Assembly: GCA_013362195.1 (NCBI GenBank)
Contig: JABFWM010000244.1
Span: 1-13,699 of the forward strand
DNA length: 13,699 nt
Direction: 5' to 3'
Source of the DNA: Acidobacteriota bacterium
Lineage (GTDB): Bacteria > Acidobacteriota > Vicinamibacteria > Vicinamibacterales > 2-12-FULL-66-21
Both the position numbers and the translations under genes were made by a program. Numbering within the stretch: position 1 is the first letter of the stretch; each line of letters starts with the position of its first letter. The notes under the pieces are model-generated. The model was not told where the DNA came from. It ran no database searches and saw nothing but the letters and a program-made list of their open reading frames with translations. Positions 6,850 to 13,163 of this stretch are shown here, in pieces.

Positions 6850-8178
6850 ATGCCCACGAAGACCGAACGCGAAATCCTTATCGTCGACGGACGCGAGGTC
6901 GCGATCTCGAATCCGCGCAAGGTCCTGTTCCCGGAGGCGGGACACACCAAGCTCGATCTCGCGCGCTACTACCTCGCGGTCGCCGACGGCGCGCTGCGTG
7001 GATCGGGCGCGCGGCCGAACGTGCTCGTGCGCTACCCGAACGGGATCAAGGGCGAGTTCTTCTATCAGAAGCGCGCACCGGCTTCGCGACCCGACTGGAT
7101 CGAGGTCGTCACGCTGCGATTTCCCTCGGGCCGGAGCGCGGAGGAAATCGTGCCTCGAGACGCCGCCGCACTGCTGTGGATGGCGAATCTCGCCTGCCTC
7201 GAACTGCATCCGCATCCGGTGCGCGGCGACGATCTGGATCATCCGGACGAACTGCGCATCGACCTCGATCCCGTACCCGGCATCGCATGGCCGCTGGTGC
7301 GGGACGTCGCCGGTGTCGTGCGCGCGGCCCTCGATGACCTCGGCCTGATCGGCTGGCCCAAGACGTCAGGCTCACGTGGCCTGCACGTGTACGTGCGGAT
7401 CGAACGGAAATGGACCTTCGATCAGGTGCGGCGCGCGGCGCTCGCGTTCGCGCGCGACGTCGAACGGCGCGCCCCCGCGCTCGCGACCAGCAAATGGTGG
7501 AAGGAGGAGCGCCACGGCGTGTTCCTCGATTACAACCAGAACGCGAAGGACCGCACGATTGCCGGCGCGTACTCCGTTCGCCCGACCCGCGACGCGCGCG
7601 TCTCCGCGCCGCTCGACTGGAACGACGTCCGCGATTGCGATCCGGCGGAGTTCACGCTCGCCTCCATGCCGGCGCGGTTCGCCAGCCAGGGCGATCCCCA
7701 TGCCGCCATGGACGCCCGGCCCTGTTCGCTCGAACCGCTGCTCGAACTGTCCGCGCGCCACGAACGCGATGGACTTGGCGACGCGCCGTGGCCGCCGCAT
7801 TACCGCAAGCAGGCCGGAGAGCCGGCGCGGGTACAGCCGTCGCGCCGCCGGACGCCGGCCCACCCGCTCATCGAGATCGCACGCGCGCAACGGAAGGAGG
7901 ATGCGCTCGCCGGCCTCGAGCGATGGAAGACGCGCCACCCGGACGCGGCCGCGCACCTGGAACCGGCCGACGTGCTCGTCGACGCGATGCGCGGACGGTT
8001 TCACACGTGGACGCGCATCCGGCTGAATCTGCAGCACGTCCCCGGCGCGATCCGCCCGCCGCAGGAAGCCCTCGATCCCGACGAGGCCCCGGACGATTGG
8101 CGCGCGGTTGCCGAGCGCGCGGTCACCGCGCCCGGCGCGACGCGCCGAAGACCTTCTCGAGCTCGTAAGGAGTCGTGA
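6850..8178 (+). CDS. Stand-alone LigD-Pol/Prim-PolC-type primase-polymerase
   Basis: The product is 442 residues and belongs to the archaeo-eukaryotic primase family of LigD polymerase domains. The three catalytic motifs are present: DLD (D138, D140) in ELRIDLDPVPG, SGSRGLHVY (173-181), and a third acidic motif at D227 in FLDYNQNAKDRTIAGAYSVRP-like context. The core fills about residues 10-290. A tail with DAMRGRFHTWTRIRLNLQHVP and RPPQEALDPDEAPDDW follows, as found in other stand-alone members, and the C-terminus is Arg-rich. No ligase or nuclease domain is fused. Known relatives fill short gaps, preferring ribonucleotides, in end joining or excision repair. The frame is open far upstream, but the ATG at 6850 starts MPTKTEREI, just before conserved sequence. 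No Shine-Dalgarno sequence is evident. The 3' end overlaps the convergent ligase gene by 56 bp. Confidence 0.88.
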   Translation: MPTKTEREILIVDGREVAISNPRKVLFPEAGHTKLDLARYYLAVADGALRGSGARPNVLVRYPNGIKGEFFYQKRAPASRPDWIEVVTLRFPSGRSAEEIVPRDAAALLWMANLACLELHPHPVRGDDLDHPDELRIDLDPVPGIAWPLVRDVAGVVRAALDDLGLIGWPKTSGSRGLHVYVRIERKWTFDQVRRAALAFARDVERRAPALATSKWWKEERHGVFLDYNQNAKDRTIAGAYSVRPTRDARVSAPLDWNDVRDCDPAEFTLASMPARFASQGDPHAAMDARPCSLEPLLELSARHERDGLGDAPWPPHYRKQAGEPARVQPSRRRTPAHPLIEIARAQRKEDALAGLERWKTRHPDAAAHLEPADVLVDAMRGRFHTWTRIRLNLQHVPGAIRPPQEALDPDEAPDDWRAVAERAVTAPGATRRRPSRARKES

Positions 8179-9214
8179 CCTCGAGCTGATCGTAGCGGCA
8201 GTCGCGTGGCTGCTTGTCGGGACGCCAGCGCAGGAAGATCGCCGCATGCCGAAAGCGGTCGCCCTGCATGTGGTCGTACTTCACCTCGCACACGCGCGCG
8301 ATCCGGAGCGGCTCCCACGACAGGTCCTTGCCGGCGCTCCACCGGCTCTGCCCGCCGGGCATCCGCGTCGACTCGTGACTGCTCGCGTCCGCCCATTCGC
8401 GCCAGGGATGTCCCGCCAGCGCGCCCTCGCGCAGCGGCGCCAGCTCGCTGGCCAGCTCCCGCCGTCTCGCGACCGTGAACGAGGAGGTCACGCCGACGTG
8501 ATGCAGCGTGCCGCGCCCGTCGTAGAGCCCCAGCAGGAGCGATCCGACCATCGTCTCCGGCCCGTTCTTGTGCCACCGGAATCCCGCGACGACGCAGTCG
8601 GCCGTGCGCGCGTGCTTGACCTTGATCATCGCGCGCTTGCCGGGCTGATACGCGGCGCCGGTCGGCTTCGCGATCACGCCGTCGAGGCCCGCGCCTTCGA
8701 AGCGCGACAACCACTCCACCGCGACGCCGACGTCGTAGGTCGCCGGCGTCAGGTGGATCGGCGGCACGACGGTGGCGAGCGCCGCTTCGAGCAGCTGGCG
8801 CCGCGTCGCTTGCGGCTCCTCGCGCAGATCGCGCCCGTCGAGCGCAATCGCATCGAACGCCACGAACGACGAGGGCGATTCCTTCGCGAGCTTCGCGACC
8901 CGCGACGCGGCGGGATGGAGGCGGAGCTGCAGCGCGTCGAAATCGAGGCCGTGCGCGGCCGCAATCACGATCTCACCGTCGAGCACCGACCGGTCGGGCA
9001 GGTGGCGGACGAACTCGTCGTGCAGCTCGGGGAAATAGCGGTCGAGCGGACGGAGGTCGCGGCTCTGGATGTAGACCTCGGCGCCGGCACGGAACGCGAT
9101 CGCGCGAAAGCCGTCCCACTTGGGTTCGTAGAGAAACGGACCGGCCGGAAGTTCGTCCGCCGCCTTCGCGAGCATCGGCTCGATCGGTGGTTCAACCGGA
9201 AAATCGCCCGCCAT
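8123..9214 (-). CDS. ATP-dependent DNA ligase, LigC-like
   Basis: The product is 363 residues. The nucleotidyltransferase motifs are clear: I, EPKWDGFR with adenylated Lys at 32; III region, SVLDGEIVI (76-84); FVAFDAIALDG (117-127); IV, EGAGLDGVIAK (173-183); and V, MIKVK (196-200). An OB-fold domain follows, with VVAGFRWHKNG, GSLLLGLYDG, VCEVKYDHMQGDRFRHA and WRPDK. Length and architecture (no polymerase or phosphoesterase domain) fit LigC better than full LigD. The start is uncertain. The ATG at 9214 lies 2 nt after the TGA of the upstream esterase/lactonase gene and opens on PIEPMLAK. A GTG at 9256 inside that gene would add 14 residues. Tight spacing suggests co-transcription with the upstream gene. 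The functional partner is probably the convergent polymerase. Confidence 0.9.
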   Translation of the reverse strand: MAGDFPVEPPIEPMLAKAADELPAGPFLYEPKWDGFRAIAFRAGAEVYIQSRDLRPLDRYFPELHDEFVRHLPDRSVLDGEIVIAAAHGLDFDALQLRLHPAASRVAKLAKESPSSFVAFDAIALDGRDLREEPQATRRQLLEAALATVVPPIHLTPATYDVGVAVEWLSRFEGAGLDGVIAKPTGAAYQPGKRAMIKVKHARTADCVVAGFRWHKNGPETMVGSLLLGLYDGRGTLHHVGVTSSFTVARRRELASELAPLREGALAGHPWREWADASSHESTRMPGGQSRWSAGKDLSWEPLRIARVCEVKYDHMQGDRFRHAAIFLRWRPDKQPRDCRYDQLEVTTPYELEKVFGASRRAR

Positions 9215-9216
9215 CG

Positions 9217-10956
9217 TCACAGACGCGGCGGCGCCGGCTTGATCGGCTGGCGCCACGACAGCACGCCTTTCACCCTGGTCTTGCGCTTGAACACCTTGTC
9301 CCCGTTCGTGACGTACATCTCATCCAGGTTCGGACCGCCGAACTCGACGGTCGCCTGCGGCGCAGCAATGATCGCGTGGCACTTGCCGATCTGGTCGAAC
9401 ACCTGCACGCCGAGCGTGGTGGCGATGTAGACGCGGCCGTCCGCGTCGACGGCCATCCCACCGGCGCCGCTCCGCGTCGCTGCGTCGGGCACGTGCACGT
9501 AAAAATAGCGCTGCTTGTGTGCGAGCGAGCCGTCCGGCTGAATCTGGAACACCCACGAGAGCTGGCCGATGCCGTCCGAGACGTAGAGGAGCGTCTGATC
9601 CGGTGAGAGCACCACGCCATCGGGTGCGTCGATCCCTTCGTCGACCACGCGAGGCTTGTCCCCTTTCGAGACCAGCCAGACCTTCCTGCCCGCGGTGTCG
9701 GAAAAATACAGATCGCCTTTCACGGTCACGGCGAGATCGTTGACGGCGGTCCCGTCGGCGATCACGTCGGCAGTCCCCGACGGTGAATACGCGACGATCC
9801 GTTTCGTCCGCGTCGACCCCGCGTAGAGACGTCCGTCCGGACCGAACATCATGCCTCGCGCACCGTTGGTGTGCCCGGCGAAGACCGTCACCTTCCCGTC
9901 GAGCGCGATCTTGTGGATCCGGTCGTTCGCCGGATCGCTGAAGAACATCTCGCCGCGCTCGTTGACGGCCGGACCGTCCGTGTGGCGATGTCCGTCGCTC
10001 ACGAGCTGCCAGTCTTCACCAGGGATCAGTGTCTGATAGACGTCCTGCTTCGACGCGCGTTCGGGATTCGCGGTGATCGCCTTCGGCCAGTCGCGCCAGA
10101 GCCAGCGCAGCGCGTCGGGGAAGATCGCGGCGGCGTGCCGCGCGTTGTGCTCGCCGTTGCCCCACTCGTGGCGAACGTCGTAGCCGGCGAATTCCAACGC
10201 CGACAGCATGTCCTGGTTGGCGAGGAACCAGTTGCCCGTGTAGTTGTTCAAATCGTTGCGGCCGTCCTGGAGGAAGACGCGAATCGGCCTGGGTTCCATC
10301 TTGCGAACGAGCACGGACAGCTGATTGCCGCCGCGCAGCCCCACGTAGGTGCCGATCGCGCTGAACACGCGGCGAAAAGCGTCGGGGCGCTGCCACGCGG
10401 CGACGAACGCCGCAATCGCGCCGCTGCTGTTCCCCGCAATCGCGCGATCGTTCGGATCGGACGACAGCGTCAGGCCGTGCCTGGCCGCGACGTACGGCAG
10501 CAACTCGTCCACGAGGAAGCGCGCGTACTCGTCGCTGACCGAGTCGTACTCGTAGCTGCGGTTCATTCGATCGAGCGCGTCGGGCGACGAGGCCTTCACG
10601 CGTCCGTGCATCACGAAGAGCGCCACGATCGGCGGCACGTCCTTCTTGTGAATCAGGTTGTCGAAGACCACCGGCGCGTTGTATTGCAGGCCGTCCTGAA
10701 ACACCATCACCGGCGCCGGCTTGGTTCGATCGAGCTGCCTGGGGATGTAGATCCAGTATTCGCGCCACGTCCCCGGATAGATGCGGCTCGTGCCGAACTC
10801 TCCCTTGATGATGTCGCCGGTGGGCGTGCCGGGCTGGACCTGCGAATCGGGTCCGGGCTGCGGCGGCGCCGCCGTGCCCTGACGAGCGGCGGAGCTGCTC
10901 GTCCACGCCAGGCCGAGGAGTACGGTGAGTGCGACGACCGCATATGAGCTGCGCAT
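9217..10956 (-). CDS. Secreted esterase (Esterase_D/Fes type) fused to SMP-30/gluconolactonase domain
   Basis: The product is 579 residues with a signal peptide (MRSSYAVVALTVLLGLAWTSSSA). The N-terminal alpha/beta-hydrolase domain (about 50-295) resembles enterochelin/feruloyl-type esterases: GTWREYWIYIP, VMVFQDG, nucleophile elbow GNSSG (175-179, Ser177), DGRNDLNN (231-238) near the acid residue, and GNGEHNARH with candidate catalytic His270. The C-terminal domain (about 316-560) is a six-bladed SMP-30/gluconolactonase-like propeller: HTDGPAVNERGEMFFSD, GPDGRLYAG, AVNDLAVTVKGDLYFSD, APDGVVLSPDQTLLYVSD, GGMAVDADGRVYIAT. The usual first acidic ligand EGP appears as DGP (D327). Substrates are probably acylated sugars plus lactones, by inference. 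A TATCGT hexamer ends 8 nt before the ATG, with no Shine-Dalgarno sequence in range. The next gene downstream is the DNA ligase. Confidence 0.88.
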   Translation of the reverse strand: MRSSYAVVALTVLLGLAWTSSSAARQGTAAPPQPGPDSQVQPGTPTGDIIKGEFGTSRIYPGTWREYWIYIPRQLDRTKPAPVMVFQDGLQYNAPVVFDNLIHKKDVPPIVALFVMHGRVKASSPDALDRMNRSYEYDSVSDEYARFLVDELLPYVAARHGLTLSSDPNDRAIAGNSSGAIAAFVAAWQRPDAFRRVFSAIGTYVGLRGGNQLSVLVRKMEPRPIRVFLQDGRNDLNNYTGNWFLANQDMLSALEFAGYDVRHEWGNGEHNARHAAAIFPDALRWLWRDWPKAITANPERASKQDVYQTLIPGEDWQLVSDGHRHTDGPAVNERGEMFFSDPANDRIHKIALDGKVTVFAGHTNGARGMMFGPDGRLYAGSTRTKRIVAYSPSGTADVIADGTAVNDLAVTVKGDLYFSDTAGRKVWLVSKGDKPRVVDEGIDAPDGVVLSPDQTLLYVSDGIGQLSWVFQIQPDGSLAHKQRYFYVHVPDAATRSGAGGMAVDADGRVYIATTLGVQVFDQIGKCHAIIAAPQATVEFGGPNLDEMYVTNGDKVFKRKTRVKGVLSWRQPIKPAPPRL

Positions 10957-10964
10957 TGTCCCGA

Positions 10965-10970
10965 ACGATA
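10965..10970 (-). promoter_or_regulatory. -10-like hexamer TATCGT, possibly leaderless
   Basis: On the minus strand TATCGT ends 8 nt before the ATG at 10956. It matches TATAAT at 4 of 6 positions. The nearest purine-rich stretch (GAGGTG) is too far upstream to be a Shine-Dalgarno sequence. Confidence 0.35.
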
Positions 10971-11022
10971 GCGCACCTCAACCCGCGAGTGTAGGGCTGA
11001 GGCCCGAAAAGCGGCATCGACC

Positions 11023-11268
11023 GTGCAATCCGAAGGGCTTGTGCACCATCTCGACCGCGACATTCACGATGTGGATGTCATGGAGAACGTGTTCCGGGGT
11101 GTTCAGTTAGTCTCTGAGCAACTCTCGACATCGACCGGCGATGTCGTGTCGCTCGACGTCCGGACGTGGCTTGCCAGTACGGCGATTTCCGCGGTACACG
11201 TCACGGTGATGGACGACGAGCCGGATGAGGCCGAGTATCACGCGTCTGCTCCGAAGAGATCGCGGTAA
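11023..11268 (+). CDS. Small hypothetical protein (81 aa), uncertain
   Basis: I do not recognise this ORF. From a GTG at 11023 it encodes 81 residues. A later ATG at 11080 (MENVFRGVQLV) would give 62. The protein is acidic in the middle, with an amphipathic stretch (VMENVFRGVQLVSEQL) and a beta-like segment (STAISAVHVTVMDDEP), and ends in basic KRSR. About 72% of its codons end in G or C by hand count. That is coding-like but also what GC-rich non-coding DNA can give. Neither start has a Shine-Dalgarno sequence, and the 3' end overlaps the convergent nucleotidyltransferase gene by 31 bp. It could be a remnant. The stretch also holds an 8-bp-arm hairpin (11126-11146) and a 12-bp palindrome (11156-11167). 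Confidence 0.35.
   Translation: MQSEGLVHHLDRDIHDVDVMENVFRGVQLVSEQLSTSTGDVVSLDVRTWLASTAISAVHVTVMDDEPDEAEYHASAPKRSR
11126..11146. repeat. Inverted repeat CGACATCG-5 nt-CGATGTCG
   Basis: The arms are perfect 8-bp complements around a 5-nt loop (ACCGG). A further 12-bp palindrome, ACGTCCGGACGT, lies at 11156-11167. Neither is followed by a T-run, so a terminator is not supported. Both fall in a gap between genes where the small ORF at 11023 is doubtful, and may be regulatory. Confidence 0.45.
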
Positions 11269-11831
11269 TCCTGCGCCGTATCCACGTCCCGGAGGACGCC
11301 CTCGTCATCCACATCGACATCGAGCACGGCCGTTCCATGCGCGCGGACGACCGCTTTCGCGCCGTGATCGGGATCCGCGCGCCGCAGCTCGCCGAAGACC
11401 GCCGCGGCAAAGATCACCGGGTGCCCGTGCCGCCCGCGATACGCGGCGCGAGCGATCGCCGCGCCGCTGCCAAGGAACGCATCGCGAACCGCGCCGATCG
11501 TGTCCGCGCGAATCAGAGGCATGTCGACGGGCGTGACGATCACGGCACTCACCTCGCGGCCGAGCGCGTCGAGCGCGCAGATCAGCGACGAGAGCTGGCC
11601 TTGATCCGCTCGCGGGTTTTCAACGAACCTGGCCCCGGCCCGATCGCAGCACTCGCGCAACCCGTCATCGCCGGCGCGGCCGACGACCACGACCTCGTTC
11701 ACGCCTGCCGAACGAAACGTCGCAACGAGCCGCTCGACGAATGGCGGACCGCCGGGTCCGACGGGCAGGAACGCTTTCGGACGCCCGAATCGGCTCGATC
11801 GTCCGGCGGCGAGGATCACGGCGGTCATCAT
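11238..11831 (-). CDS. MobA/MocA-like nucleotidyltransferase
   Basis: The product is 197 residues from the ATG at 11831 (or 196 from the adjacent ATG at 11828). The N-terminal nucleotide-binding signature is AVILAAGRSSRFGRPKAFLPVG. Later segments include GQLSSLICAL, VIVTPVDMPLI (metal-binding Asp of the MobA-like NTP transferase fold), RGRHGHPVIF, and a C-terminal DVDTAQDYRDLFG. GHP and DIDTxxDY motifs are typical of MocA, which transfers CMP to molybdopterin for xanthine-dehydrogenase-class enzymes. No molybdoenzyme gene is nearby, so a different NTP-transferase substrate remains possible. An in-frame start at 11870 is rejected because the conserved fold begins at MTAVILAAG and a TACAAT -10 hexamer sits directly before the twin ATGs. 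Confidence 0.82.
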   Translation of the reverse strand: MMTAVILAAGRSSRFGRPKAFLPVGPGGPPFVERLVATFRSAGVNEVVVVGRAGDDGLRECCDRAGARFVENPRADQGQLSSLICALDALGREVSAVIVTPVDMPLIRADTIGAVRDAFLGSGAAIARAAYRGRHGHPVIFAAAVFGELRRADPDHGAKAVVRAHGTAVLDVDVDDEGVLRDVDTAQDYRDLFGADA

Positions 11832-11838
11832 CCAACAA

Positions 11839-11861
11839 ATTGTAGATTGCGCTCTGCGCAA
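11839..11861 (-). promoter_or_regulatory. -10 TACAAT with adjacent inverted repeat TTGCGC-AGA-GCGCAA
   Basis: On the minus strand TACAAT (11839-11844, 5 of 6 consensus) ends 7 nt before the ATG at 11831, so the transcript is probably leaderless. Two bases further upstream is a perfect 6-bp-arm inverted repeat with a 3-nt spacer (11847-11861). It lies where a repressor or activator would contact the -35/-10 spacer. No good -35 hexamer is visible, which fits activator dependence. Confidence 0.45.
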
Positions 11862-12026
11862 CACGAACAATCGTTCCCGGCGCGCTCAGAGAGCCTCGCC
11901 GACGTCGCGCGTGCGGCCCATTCGAGGTGCGTGCACCGTTTCGGATCCCTGGATTCACCGCGTCACTATTGGGCGCTCTTGCTGAGTGTTCTATTTTTAG
12001 ACGATCGCCATAACCCCAGTGATTTC

Positions 12027-12055
12027 TTGACTTCTGTAGGTGATCTACCTACACT
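12027..12055 (+). promoter_or_regulatory. Promoter with operator-like inverted repeat in its spacer, upstream of the cold-shock gene
   Basis: The -35 TTGACT (12027-12032, 5 of 6) and -10 TACACT (12050-12055, 4 of 6) are separated by exactly 17 bp. The perfect inverted repeat TGTAGGT-GATCT-ACCTACA (12035-12053) fills the spacer and enters the -10 box. A dimeric regulator bound there would block RNA polymerase. The first downstream gene is the cold-shock protein at 12210, so the leader would be about 150 nt. Confidence 0.7.
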
Positions 12056-12162
12056 GAGCCGGTTTCAAGCTCAGCGTGCGTCGGCAGCCGGGCCGGCGAC
12101 GCGTGGGTCGCGGCGAGACACGTGTCGGTAGGACGTTGTGTTCTCCTGCGCTCGGCTTGTGG

Positions 12163-12202
12163 ACCCTCCGGGATCTCCTCGGGGGTGCCGTTCATCGGAG
12201 GA
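12163..12202 (+). promoter_or_regulatory. Leader with alternative anti-Shine-Dalgarno pairings
   Basis: The Shine-Dalgarno region CGGAGGA (12196-12202) can pair with CCTCCG at 12165-12170 (6 bp) or with TCCTC at 12176-12180 (5 bp). The first of these can instead form a 6-bp stem, ACCCTC (12163-12168) with GGGGGT (12181-12186, one G-U), which would free the ribosome site. A mutually exclusive arrangement like this could work as a temperature- or protein-responsive switch. It is a hand-folded inference. Confidence 0.35.
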
Positions 12203-12209
12203 CACGGGT

Positions 12210-12416
12210 ATGCCAACCGGGACGATCGCGCGACTCCTGATCGACAAGGGGTTCGGATTCATCCGCGACGAGAGCGGTATCGAGCACTTCTTCCATCGCA
12301 GCTCCGTCCGCGGGGCCGTGTTTGAGCTCTTGCGCGAAGGACAGCGCGTGGAATTCACGCCCGAAGAGTCCGGGAAAGGGCCTCGGGCAGGTGAAGTCCG
12401 CCTGATCGAGAGCTAG
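12210..12416 (+). CDS. Cold-shock domain protein (CspA-like)
   Basis: The product is 68 residues, the usual length of single cold-shock-domain proteins. The RNA-binding motifs are RNP1, KGFGFI (13-18), and RNP2, HFFHRSS (26-32). They are followed by the FELLREGQRVEFTPEESGKGPRAGEVRLI strands. The N-terminus is unusual: GTIARLLIDKGFGF replaces the common GTVKWFNxxKGFGF, so the aromatic Trp/Phe pair on the first strand is missing. The ATG at 12210 has a strong GGAGG site 8 nt upstream. In-frame extension to 12138 lacks this support and would translate the leader. Family members bind single-stranded RNA/DNA as RNA chaperones. Expression probably starts from the promoter at 12027-12055, with a long leader as for other cold-shock mRNAs. 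Confidence 0.9.
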   Translation: MPTGTIARLLIDKGFGFIRDESGIEHFFHRSSVRGAVFELLREGQRVEFTPEESGKGPRAGEVRLIES

Positions 12417-12438
12417 CCAACACCAACACCATGTACCG

Positions 12439-12462
12439 GGCCGCGAGCGTGTGCTTGCGGCC
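12439..12462 (+). terminator. Strong hairpin, probable terminator after the cold-shock gene
   Basis: GGCCGCGAGC (12439-12448) pairs with GCTTGCGGCC (12453-12462) through 10 base pairs (one G-U) closing a GTGT loop. It starts 22 nt after the stop codon at 12416. The downstream sequence is pyrimidine-rich (CCTCCTTCATCCTTCTCCC) rather than a pure T-run, so it is either a weak intrinsic terminator or a 3'-end stabiliser. Confidence 0.55.
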
Positions 12463-12498
12463 AGGGCCCGCCTCCTTCATCCTTCTCCCATCCGCACC

Positions 12499-13143
12499 AT
12501 GACCGGGTCGGGGCGTACTCTGTCCGCCTTGCGGCGGCTGACCATCATCGCGAGCGTGCTCGCCGTCGTGACCGCGTTCGCGCTGCTTCCATTCGCGGGG
12601 CGCTTCCTGGAGCGAGAAGACCCGCTCGCCCGTGTGGACGCGCTGTTCGTCCTCGAAGGGGCGCACGCGGAGCGCTGGATGGAAGCGGCCGATGTCTTCA
12701 AGGCGGGCTATGCGCCAACGATCGTGCTGAGTCCGGGACAGCGGGAACAGGCCGAAGCGATCCTGCGGGCGCGAGGCGTGATCTATCCGAGCAACCCGAT
12801 GCTCGCGCGCAGCGCCCTGCTGCAGATGGGCGTGCCCGCCTCGGCGATCGTGCTGCCCGACGGCGCGGTCGACAACACCGGCGAGGAAGCGGCGCTCCTG
12901 CGCGAGCTCGCCTCGTCGCACGGCTGGCGCCGGGTGATGGTCATCACGTCGAAGTATCACTGCCGCCGCACGGCCTTCGCGTTCCGGCAGGCACTCCGCG
13001 GAAGCGGCGTCGCGGCGATCGTGCGCGCGACCCGCTACGACACGTCCGATCCGGCGCACTGGTGGCGCAACCGCGCCGATGTGCGGTACGTGCTGTCGGA
13101 GCTCCAGAAACTGCTCGCGTATCGATTGGGATTTGGCGGATAG
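12499..13143 (+). CDS. YdcF/ElyC/SanA-family (DUF218) membrane-anchored protein
   Basis: The product is 214 residues. A single N-terminal transmembrane helix (about 12-34, LRRLTIIASVLAVVTAFALL) is followed by a DUF218 domain with ALFVLEGAHAERW (48-60), DNTGEEA (125-131), VMVITSKYHCRRTAFAFR (147-164) and a closing ELQKLLAYRLGF. These match the conserved blocks of the family; the YHxxR motif is especially diagnostic. SanA and ElyC act in envelope integrity and peptidoglycan precursor metabolism, but the reaction is not settled for most members. The ATG at 12499 is chosen over a GTG at 12451 because the latter falls inside the terminator hairpin. No Shine-Dalgarno sequence is evident. The gene is followed by repeats. 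Confidence 0.85.
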   Translation: MTGSGRTLSALRRLTIIASVLAVVTAFALLPFAGRFLEREDPLARVDALFVLEGAHAERWMEAADVFKAGYAPTIVLSPGQREQAEAILRARGVIYPSNPMLARSALLQMGVPASAIVLPDGAVDNTGEEAALLRELASSHGWRRVMVITSKYHCRRTAFAFRQALRGSGVAAIVRATRYDTSDPAHWWRNRADVRYVLSELQKLLAYRLGFGG

Positions 13144-13163
13144 AATCGAGGGTGAGATCCACA

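Larger units (their letters stand above)
11832..12209. other. 378-bp intergenic region between the nucleotidyltransferase and cold-shock genes
   Basis: The divergent region carries the nucleotidyltransferase promoter at its left end. Its right half holds a promoter/operator and a leader of about 150 nt for the cold-shock gene. The middle (about 11865-12025) shows no gene or clear structure. It includes an AT-richer patch around 11990-12030 (TTCTATTTTTAGACG), unusual for this GC-rich window. Confidence 0.5.
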
